64,000 nucleotides of DNA. Source: Ligustrum vulgare (Eukaryota > Streptophyta > Magnoliopsida > Lamiales > Oleaceae). Within the stretch, counting starts at the first letter, position 1, and each line of letters begins with the position of its first letter. Shown in pieces: positions 55,870 to 64,000 of the stretch. Below the pieces are notes generated by a model. The model was not told the origin of the DNA and searched no databases. It was given only the letters and a program-made list of their open reading frames with translations. The translations under genes were made by a program, and so were the position numbers. The stretch spans positions 24,546,852 to 24,610,851 of the forward strand of contig OY743171.1 in the NCBI GenBank assembly GCA_963555705.1, written 5' to 3'.

Positions 55870-56382
55870 AACTGCGTTTTATAGCGATGGTGAAATTTGG
55901 GTGGAAAGAAAATAAATTTCAAAGAATTGAATTCCTGGGAATTGGAAGTTTAATGTATTTGATTGACAAAATTTTCTAGGTGATAAAAGTGAAGAATTTT
56001 TCAACTTTTGTTATTTGATTGACATTATTTTCCATGAAAAATAAAGCAAAATTTAGCTATTGTAATAAAAAAAAAAATTTAAAATTTTTTCATACATTCG
56101 TACTTGATAATAATAATGTTAAATTTTTTTAAAAAAATAAATTAATTAACAACAACAAAAAAGATCAAACGTGTCAAAAATGGTACGCTATTTTCCCTAG
56201 AAAATAAATTCTCCTATCCAGTTGGGAAAACGAATTCCTCGAAATCCTGAAAAAGAGGCGCGTGACGGAATTGATTGGAAAACCAATTCCCTGAAAATGG
56301 AAACCAATCAAACTACCAAAAAATGGAAATTAGGTTGGAAAATTTCAATTTTCATGGAAAATGAGGTGAATCAAACGTACCC
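55870..56382. mobile_element. Possible Harbinger-type MITE, ~513 bp
   Basis: The left AACTGCGTTTTATAGCGATG and inverted right GGGTACGTTTGATTCACC are weakly similar. The flanks are TTA (55867-55869) and TTG (56383-56385), one base off a TTA TSD. The interior has repeated GGAAAA, TTTTCC and AATTCC motifs in both orientations, and the 76-codon open frame at 56222 comes from these. Confidence 0.45.
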
Positions 56383-56385
56383 TTG

Positions 56386-57139
56386 GAATTGTCAAGTTCC
56401 ACAATACGTGGGTGAGGAAATAATTCTTCCTGATCGACAAGTGATTTTGTGACGTAACATGATATACATACATTTATTATTAGTAATTATCAGTGGTTTA
56501 CCTTGGTTGACTCTTCATAAAACGTACCCCTCATCTCGATGGTTTATTATAACTGTCTTAAGTATAAATTAGATGTTAGGTTTGAAAAATTTATGACTAT
56601 CCCTTTTTTTTTTTTTCAAATTTAAATTTTCGCTTGGTATCCAAGACATTATTTGATTGTTACGTACCTTTTTGGGTTAAGAGATCAACGTGTTATCTCT
56701 TATTCATAAATAATTTGTAAACAATTTTATAAATCATACAATTTTTCAAATCACTTTTTAATTACACATATTTTCTCTCATCATTTTTTAACCACACATT
56801 TTACCTCAAAAACACCACCCCTACCCCTTTAACAAATTTTCATTTATCAACACCTTTTGCTGGTTAACGTTCAATTTTTTATTTATCAATTAATGTATAC
56901 ATTAAAATCAAATAATTTTAAACTTGAGAAAATTATTTGATGGTTGCATGTACGCTTTAATTTTGGACTTTATAAAAGAATTATTTTGTAATAAACATTA
57001 ATTTAAAAATTAAACAATAAGATAAGCTCAAATCAACAATCAAATCAAATAATCAAGATAATTTAAAACAATAATTCAAGTACTTCATAATTTTGCAAAC
57101 CAACAATCCAGAAAAGCCGAAAACTAAAATCCACAAAAA
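56386..57139. other. No recognisable feature
   Basis: AT-rich sequence with no open frame, terminal repeat or motif that I can support. Confidence 0.55.
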
Positions 57140-57245
57140 TTAGGAGCTGTTCTTTTTGTGTTTCGATTTTAAATTTTGAGTTTTGAATTTTATTTTAAAT
57201 TTTGAATTTTGGTTGTTTGTTTTCGGATTACGGAAAACATGTTCA

Positions 57246-57781
57246 TAGAGGTAGCAATGGGCCGAGCCGAGCCGGCTCGGCCCATGGCTCGAAATGCTCG
57301 GCTCGTCAAACGGACGAGCCGAGCAACGAGCTCAGGTCAAATGAGCCGAGCTTAGGCTCGGCTCATTTGACCCCCACGAGCCGCGAGCTCGTGGGCCGAG
57401 CCGAGCCAAGCTCGGCTCGTTTAGCTCGTGATTTTTTTTTTTTTCAAAGCTTTTTTTTAGTGTGTAAATTGTAATATAATATTGTATTGTTTTTTTGTTT
57501 TTTTAGTTTTGAACGGTAAAAAAACGATTAAGACGTCTAAATTTATTTTAAAAAAAAATTTAAACGCGCCGGCGAGCCGGCTCGTTGAGCTCGTCAACAC
57601 GAGCTACGAGCTCGTGCCGACGAGGTGCTCGTTTAACCACGAGCCGAGCTAAGGCTCGTGGTTCAATAGAGTGGTTTGGCTCGTCCAAGAGCTCGGTCAT
57701 TTGACGAGCCGAGCCGCCCTCGACTCGTGTTTTTGCGAGCTGAGCCGAGCATACGGCGGCCCGACCCGTTTGCCACCTCTA
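57246..57781. mobile_element. hAT non-autonomous element, 536 bp, TSD CATGTTC(A/T)
   Basis: The left end TAGAGGTAGCAATGGGCC and the inverted right end TAGAGGTGGCAAACGGGTC form a typical Ac-group hAT TIR. The flanks CATGTTCA (57238-57245) and CATGTTCT (57782-57789) match at 7 of 8 bases. The sequence is full of GAGCCGAGC/GCTCGGCTC in both orientations; the 90-codon open frame at 57202 is a by-product. Its subterminal motif matches the element at 34827-35644. Confidence 0.88.
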
Positions 57782-58015
57782 CATGTTCTCTTTGTGATTT
57801 TGAAAAATTGTTTTCAAAAATAGAAAATTGAAAAATGCGTTTACTTTGTAATTTTCTGATATATTTATTTTGTGATATTTTATATGTAAAAAATGGTTGA
57901 TTTGTTGAATTACATTAATTTCAATATCAATAAATCAGTTAGTTCTTTATGTCAATAAATTCATCATTAATATTGTTTCAAGTAAACAAAAATTCAATCT
58001 CATACCAACAAAATT

Positions 58016-58430
58016 TTTACATGGATTTATATATAATGGCAAAGTAATATAGGAACTTTAAGTGAAGAAAGTGTCTCACATTTACCAAAAAAAAATTTTA
58101 ACATGAATTTATATATAATTACAAAATAATATAAGAACATTAAGTGAAGGAAGTGTCTCACATTTACACACACAAAAAATATTAACATGGATTTATATAT
58201 AATGACAAAATAACATAAGAGTTTCAAGTGAAGGAAGTGTCTCACATTTGCAAAAAAAAATCTTAACTTGGATCTATATATAATGACAAAATAACATAAG
58301 AGCTTCAAGTGAAGGAAGTGTCTCACATTTACCCAAAAAAAAAAAAAAAATTCAACATAGATCTATATATAATGACAAAATAATAAAAGAATTTTAAGTG
58401 AAAGAAGTGTCTCACATTTACCAAAAATAA
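58016..58430 (+). repeat. ~84-bp tandem array, five units
   Basis: Each unit contains GAT[T/C]TATATATAATGACAAA, an AAGTGAAGGAAGTGTCTCAC core and an A-rich spacer of variable length. GTGTCTCACA occurs near 58071, 58153, 58238, 58318 and 58407, giving 80-89 bp periods. Minus-strand open frames over the array are repeat-driven. Confidence 0.88.
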
Positions 58431-58643
58431 AAATAAAAAATATATAGTCCAAAACATGCGTTTTGGACTTTTTAATACAAAATATCCAAAACGCAATAAA
58501 CTCGTTTTGAGTTTCGTTTGTATATATATATATTTTTTTTTTTGGAAAACGAATTTCTGTAAATGGATAAAGTGAATACATTTTCAATATTTTTGAAAAT
58601 CGAAAACTCAGAACGAGGTCAAAACAGTAAAGACAGGACCTTA

Positions 58644-59464
58644 GAGTGTCATAAAATTGGATTTAAGGAAAGCGCTAATCATTGTGGAAAATTCATGAGC
58701 ACGTTCGTAGTTGGTGCTGTCAATTCTTGTGTACCTATCATCTGGCTAATTGTATGTGTTGTCCATCCCGAAACTTAGAAAATATTGAATGTAAGACACG
58801 CGAAGATAAAATAATAAAAATAATCAATCGAACCACATCAGACTAGATTACCTGTTTTGTGATATTGGACCCATTCTACGTCACCCCGCAACTCTTTGCT
58901 TGGATCTCTTTCATGGCTCATGATATCCCTCTCCACACATACAGGCAAAGAGGGACCTCACACATCTATCTCCGTAAGTCGAAATTGCAGACATGTTGGA
59001 ACATTTGCTTTCACATCAGAGTTCCCTGCTTGGAGTAGAAAGGGCATATTACTATGTTCGTTCCCAAGTCGTGATAATCCTTACGACGAATCTTGTAAGT
59101 TCGTCTCTTTTTCCTTCCTTCAAGCAAATAATAGTTTTCAAAGATACTCATTCGTTTCTTTTTTCTTTTTACAATTCCAATTCGTGTACTATAATTTGCT
59201 TCTAAAGCATGGAAATTATACGTCTCATCGTGTGATTCAAATTCTTGTCGAATATAACAAATAGTCTCTTCTAGAATATAAACAATGTCATCATTCTCAA
59301 AATTCATTCTTAAAACAATTGTAACAAAATAATATACGTTAATTTATTCTAGAAACTTTGGGATTACATTAGAAGAAAATAAATAAATGAATGAATAAAT
59401 TACTTCTAAAACAGTGAATTGCTGGATAAATGAGGTTTCATTGATAAATGAGGTCAAAATGAAA
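58644..59464. other. No confident gene; unrecognised open frames
   Basis: Overlapping open frames near 58896-59264 have exon-like composition but no domain I can name. AT-rich sequence surrounds them. Confidence 0.4.
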
Positions 59465-59790
59465 CGTAAAAAGGCAAATTAGATTTATATAACTTGTTTA
59501 AGTGCAATTTTATGTGTAATTATTAATTTTATTTACTAAACCTACTAGTTTCTAATTAATTAATTGGTAAGCAAAAAAATTTTAAATTGGGAGAAAGCTT
59601 AGGGCACTTTGTAATTTAAAGAAAGTTGCACTTAAATCACCAATTGAAGAAAGTTGGGACTAAATTGCAAATTTAAGAATTAAAAAAGAAAAAGAGTTCA
59701 AAACCTAACCAAAATATCCCCAACCCGTCACTCTCTCAATCATCACCTCTCTCACTCCCATCTTCCTCTCTCGGCCACATCCCCAATGAA
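59465..59790 (+). mobile_element. Truncated gypsy LTR fragment, same family as 49542-52126
   Basis: The order of motifs AAATTAGATTTATA, GTGCAATTTTATGTGTAATT, GGGACTAAATTGCAAATTT, CCTAACCAAAATATCC, CACTCTCTC and TCTCTCGGCC follows 49685-49990 of the gypsy LTR. It is clearly diverged and cut on both sides. Confidence 0.6.
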
Positions 59791-59903
59791 AGTGTTAAAA
59801 AGTCATCTTGTCTCTCTCGATGTCTCTTGAGAGTTGATAATCTTGACTGTTAATCTTCCTCTTTTTTCGATTTCCTTCTTGTTGTTGATTTCCTACATGT
59901 TAT

Positions 59904-61785
59904 TGTCACAAATCATTTTTATTTAGTCAAGTCAACAATTATTTGACCAATTACTAGTTTATCGTCGACTCAATTAATGAAAACAATTAAAATAAAAATA
60001 TGGTTTTATTTGTCTATCTATTCTAAAAAATTGCAATAAATAAAACTTAAATAAAAAAATAAAAACAAATGTTTGGGAGTAAAATATGAATAAAGAGCAT
60101 GTATTGGAATCTGAATCCACTTGTTATCACCTATCTCAATTCAACAATTCGTAGTTTAAATCATTCATACGTTTCTTGACAATCGATAATTCACATACAA
60201 TTAATTTTCTTTTCCAAGACAAATTAAATATATCCCAAACATGAAAAGAATCTATTCCTAGTCCGAATACGAATGTTTAGAACACATTAATTCACACAAT
60301 TATCAATTAGATTGCACATGTCATAGTGTTATTCTTAACATCTAGTGTTCATATGTTTATCATGCAATGCTCCAACTTATTGTGACTTTTCCAAGACTAC
60401 AACAAGTAACGATATATTTAACTGGTGGTCAATCAATCAAATAATAACAGTAAAGCATGCAAGATCAATCAAGACAACACAAGAAATTTCTATACTAATA
60501 GTTATCGAATTGAAATAAATAATTAACAAGTTTCATCTTCATCCAATACATAAAGAAAATTAGCCTATAAACATAATTGGCGAATAATCAATAAAAGAAT
60601 TGATAAACATCACCCGGTTAAATGCGCAAAAAATATTTGAAATCTGCCTTTGTTTAATTCCCAGTCGGCTCTTCCGATTCTCTCCCAGGCGGTTCCAATT
60701 TTAATTCCCCAAGAAATAGCTAATTCTCCTCTTAATTCCAAATCAACACCAACGGCTGCTATATTAATTCCTCAATAAAATACCTGCCGACTTCCTTTTT
60801 TTTCTCCAATTTAATCACCTGTCGGCGCCTTGAATTCAGCCCAATGTATATATGTTAATTCCTCCACCCAGCCGTGTATAATCTCCAATCTGATAACCCC
60901 AAAAATTGTCTCCCCTTAATTCTAAATTAATCCCAAGCCAAACAAAGCACTTTCTCCCTTTTTTTTTTTTTTTTAATAGGCTACCTCTCCTAAGATATAT
61001 ATATCCCCCTCTGCCGACTTGTCCTCTAATATGTACATATATATATTCAGCCGAGCAACTCCAATTAAATCTAGGTCATCAAAGTCCAAATATCAATTAA
61101 GGTTTTAAGCCCAATTCTAATTGTTGGAGAGTTTATATCAAGTCCTCTATTCTTTCAAATATTGTTGAGTTGGTCCTTGAGTCTTCAAATGTGCAGTCCA
61201 TGTCTTCATTTATGCTACTTCAAGTCCTTCAACTTTTGATTCGTTCACTTGAGTCCCACGTTGTCATTTTTTGTACTGTTTTGATCCATTTTCTTCGTTT
61301 TGCCTCCAAACGTGTCCAAATTCGATTTTTTCCTAAAACAAACAAAATAAATACATAATTAGAAAAATAATATCCTAAAACACTTACAATTGTCTAAATT
61401 TAAAGCCAAGATAAGTACGCAAAACGAACTTATCAGGGATCATTTAGATTTTATCATAAGTTGAGGGATTAACTTATTACCATTTAGAGTTAAGGATTTA
61501 TTGGAATTATAATTGAGGGACCAAGCATGCAAATTTCAACTAAATTCTTTTGTCTTGACTTTGGGAGAAACACACTAACCAAACACACAACACAAGCACA
61601 CAAATTACAAACATAGGCAGTGAGAGAGAGAGAGAGAGAGGACGACCGAGAGTGAAGAGAAAAAATCGGTTGAAAAAAAATGGTGGAGAAGGAGAAAATC
61701 GAGTCCAACCCTCATCTTCTACTTCAAAGCATTCTTCATCTTCAAGAGGTAAAGAAAATACTCATTTGTTTGAGATGTGATTTGC
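59904..61785 (+). mobile_element. LTR fragment A, TGTCACAA family, with nested insertion
   Basis: The LTR begins TGTCACAA at 59904 and runs to about 59955 (AGTCAAGTCAACAATTATTTG). It is interrupted by foreign DNA (59956-61435) and resumes GGGATCATTTAGATTTTATC at 61436-61785. The inverse copy B at 62120-62559 shows the continuous order. About 45 bp present in B are missing at the junction. It contains an (AG)n tract at 61621-61640. Confidence 0.68.
59956..61435 (-). mobile_element. TGATAAGT-family LTR inserted in fragment A
   Basis: On the minus strand the block opens TGATAAGTTCGTTTTGCGTA at 61435 and continues through an AGGAAAAAATCG segment. A periodic AAGTTGAAGGACTTGAAG stretch follows, then a GGCTGAAT/CCGAC-rich region at 60650-61040. 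Its layout at the start matches the fragment at 8384-8601. No TSD or coding domain is visible, and the left boundary is approximate. Confidence 0.5.
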
Positions 61786-62029
61786 ATCGTGTTCCTGTGT
61801 GTTTATTGAGCTTTCTTCACTTCAACGCCATGCGCTTTGCTCCACTTTATGGTGCTCGGACTTTTTTTGACTATAGATGGATTCAAAAGAAATTGTCTAC
61901 AACTGCGTAAGATTCGATGAACATAAGAAGGTTCTCTCCTAGTTGAAGATGAAGAAGAAGCATCTGTCTTGTCCCACAGAAGGTCTTAACAGTTACATCA
62001 AATCACGTTGGTTGAAGATGATCTTACGC

Positions 62030-62559
62030 GGCGTTTAGAACTAGCCTTGAATATTTAGCTCAATATCTTCAAATAAACTATAAATCTATCCAAAACTCTA
62101 ACATTTAACTCAATGAGTAAAGCCCTAAAATTAAAATCACATCTCAAACAAATGAATCTTTACGTTAACTCTTGAAGATGAAGAATGCTTTGAAGTAGAA
62201 GATGATGGATTTTCTCCTTCTCCACCAATTTTTTTTCTACCATTCTCTCTCTCTCTCTCTCTCACTACCTTTGTTTGTAATTTTTGTGCGTGTATTGTGT
62301 GTTTGGTTAGTGTGTGTCTCCCAAAGTCAAGACAAAAGAATTTAGCTGAAATTTGCATGCTTGGTCCCTCAATTATAATTCCAAAAAATTCGTAACGTTA
62401 GACGGTAATAAGTTAATCCCTCAACTTATGATAAAATTTAAATGATCCCCAAAAATTCTACTCATTTAAATGAGTCCCAACTTGGACAAAATTGGTCAAA
62501 TAATTGTTGACTTGACTAAATAAATAAATTACTTGTCATATTAAAAGTGGGTTGTGACA
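62030..62559 (-). mobile_element. LTR fragment B, TGTCACAA family, inverted
   Basis: On the minus strand it begins TGTCACAACCC at 62559, directly preceded by TTAAGGAGGTAAGAT, a polypurine tract, and by coding-like sequence reading a gypsy-type polyprotein tail (62560-62615). It is thus the 3' LTR start of a minus-strand element. It runs left through the CT-repeat (62245-62265) to about 62030 and is the inverse of A (61436-61785) and of C (62653-62850). Confidence 0.72.
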
Positions 62560-62652
62560 ATCTTACCTCCTTAAAGAATTTCATCCTTGAAATTCAGTCG
62601 ACTACCATCTAAGAAGGTGAGGATACTTGGTTCGGATTTGATCTTTGTTTTT

Positions 62653-64000
62653 CTAGAAAATCGAGCCCAACCCTCATCTTCAACTTCAAAGCATTCTTCG
62701 TCTTCAAGAGGTAAAGCAAAGACCCATTTGTTTGAGATGTGATTTTAATTTTAGGGTTTTACTCATTGAGTTAAATGTTAGATTTTTGGATAGATTTATA
62801 GTTGATTTGAAGATATTGAGCTAAATATTCAAGTTTAGTTGATAACATTGTGGTTACATGCTAGTGTTTGTAGTAATAGTGGATTAAATCCAAGATTTGG
62901 GTATGATTTAAGTTATTGGAGCCTACATTAAGTTATTTCATGTTTAAATGCTTAATTTGGTGAAGTTTATTTGGGATTTAGATTATACGTGAATTTAAGT
63001 TTAAGTTTTGGAGAATTATGAAGTTATTGGGAAAGGGGACTTTGTATAAATGTACACCCTCTTGATTTATTAGTTAAATGGAGAATGGGTTAGCCATTAT
63101 GAGATTATTCTCACATGGAATTGAGCAAGGATCAATCGAAATGCTTTGAAATGAAGTTGATTTTCTTAGCTAAAATATATAGAACAAATTTTTTATGTTG
63201 GGAAAGTAAATGAGGTAGCTTTTATTGATGTGGAATTTTATTCTAAATTTAAGGTGGTGACCCACCCATCGGTCAGACCTACCAGCCGAATTAAAGTTTG
63301 GCCATTAACACTCTGAGTGGAAACTTACTTTTAGAAATGAATATTGAACTGTCATACATTCATTTAAATTTTTACTTTTAATGAATATTTATTTCAGTGC
63401 TATTAATAAGCTTAAATGAATCATCAAGATCTTCGAACTCCAACTCAACTAGTAGACAAGCATGTATTTCGACATATATGTTACAAGTGAAAGTTAATTT
63501 AAAAGTTTATAGCTCCGTTTGAATCATCATATTATTTCATTTCAATTAGTTCAGTATATTCAGATATGATGTTAAAACCACTAGAAAGTACCTAGATGTT
63601 ATTATTTTACTTGCTCTGCGCTGATGTGAACTTGTTCCACAGTGTATGACCAGATATGATGATTATACTTGCTCTGCACTGCTTACACAGTGCATGACCA
63701 GATATAGTGATTTTATTGCCCAGGACTACTTACACAGGGTATGACCATATACAGTGATTTTATTGCTTTGCATTGCTTACACAGTGTATGACCAGATACA
63801 GTAATTTTATTGCTCTGCACTGCTTATACAGTATATGACCAGATACAGTGATTTTATTGCTCTGTACTGCTTACACAGTGTATGACCAGATGCAGTGATT
63901 TCATAGTTCTGCACTGCTTTCACAGTGTATGACCAGATATTTATATACAATTCAGTTTATCAGATATTGGGTACCTTTTGTATAATTTTTCAGTATATTA
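62653..64000 (+). mobile_element. LTR fragment C, same family, running off the window
   Basis: It begins abruptly within the LTR at GAAAATCGAGCCCAACCC, equal to 61695 in A. It extends well beyond A and B through AT-rich LTR sequence and a 47-bp minisatellite to the window end. It lacks the LTR start. Confidence 0.65.
63612..63940 (+). repeat. 47-bp minisatellite in LTR fragment C, ~7 units
   Basis: Units of 47 bp have the form GCTCTGCACTGCTTACACAG, then TGTATGACCAGATACAGTGA, then TTTTATT. Equivalent positions are 63671, 63718 and 63765, with further units to 63940. The first unit is longer and more diverged (CTGATGTGAACTTGTTCC). Confidence 0.93.

Larger units (their letters stand above)
57143..58640. 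mobile_element. PIF/Harbinger-like non-autonomous element, 1.5 kb, with nested hAT
   Basis: TTA flanks both ends (57140-57142 and 58641-58643). The left end GGAGCTGTTCTTTTTGTG and the inverted right end GGTCCTGTCTTTACTGTT are similar to each other and to the ends of the element at 15913-17013. Inside are a hAT insertion (57246-57781) and an ~84-bp tandem array (58016-58430). No transposase is visible. Confidence 0.68.

Noticed and set aside
57202..57474. 90-codon frame rich in Ser, Arg and Glu
   Set aside because: It is produced by GAGCCGAGC subterminal repeats of a hAT element.
58016..58430. CRISPR-like array
   Set aside because: The core repeats are imperfect, spacers are A-rich and alike, and the setting is a plant transposon.
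58027..58587. Minus-strand repeat-containing frames
   Set aside because: They are translation of the 84-bp tandem array.

Overview
The window is AT-rich eukaryotic nuclear DNA, almost certainly from a flowering plant and probably a eudicot. The evidence is dense nesting of LTR retrotransposons primed by initiator tRNA-Met (TGGTATCAGAGC primer sites), hAT and PIF/Harbinger elements with TIRs and target-site duplications (TSDs), a plant-type Helitron, and decayed plant gene fragments. I see no clearly intact host gene, rRNA, tRNA or CRISPR array. Most open frames are chance or repeat-driven. The usable annotation is therefore an insertion history.

Layout. 1-8383: a non-coding LARD-like LTR element with two nearly identical ~3.2-kb LTRs; its left end lies outside the window. 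8384-11624: a decayed hAT/ZMYM1-like transposase, split by a copia solo LTR (TSD GAAAA). 11641-14569: a small decayed LTR element. 15.2-20.2 kb: DEAD-box RNA-helicase gene fragments in a tract of repeated local tandem duplications, one copy of which received a Harbinger-like element, leaving the sister copy as an empty site. 20.5-31.8 kb: an RPA70-like pseudogene split by two complete LTR elements, a protease-only non-autonomous element (20655-23724, TSD CTACA) and a minus-strand copia element (25125-31449, TSD GCAGA). 34.1-35.8 kb: a minus-strand fragment resembling an EF-hand mitochondrial carrier (SAMTL-like), split by a hAT MITE (TSD CACATCAG).

38.3-46.4 kb: a Helitron encoding a decayed Rep-helicase (HUH, two-tyrosine and SF1 helicase motifs), with a probable TC...CTAG boundary pair. 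It is split by a MITE, by a 2.5-kb inverted solo LTR (TSD TATAG) and by ~240 bp of foreign filler. 46.6-49.5 kb: a copia LTR and gag remnant, then the BED-finger end of an Ac-like hAT. 49.5-54.4 kb: a Ty3/gypsy element of the same LTR family as the solo LTR. Its decayed protease-RT runs into an internal region homologous to that of the LARD, so it links the LARD to a gypsy ancestor. 54.5-58.6 kb: hAT and Harbinger-like non-autonomous elements, some nested. 59.5-64.0 kb: broken LTRs of one further family in +/-/+ order, forming large inverted repeats and ending in a 47-bp minisatellite.

The genes do not work together as a pathway. The relations are of insertion, decay and trans-mobilisation. 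The best leads are the LARD/gypsy pair, the copia element with young LTRs but dead coding sequence, the protease-only element, the twice-disrupted RPA gene, and the minisatellites inside LTRs that change copy number between paired LTRs. Family calls were made by eye, without any database search.
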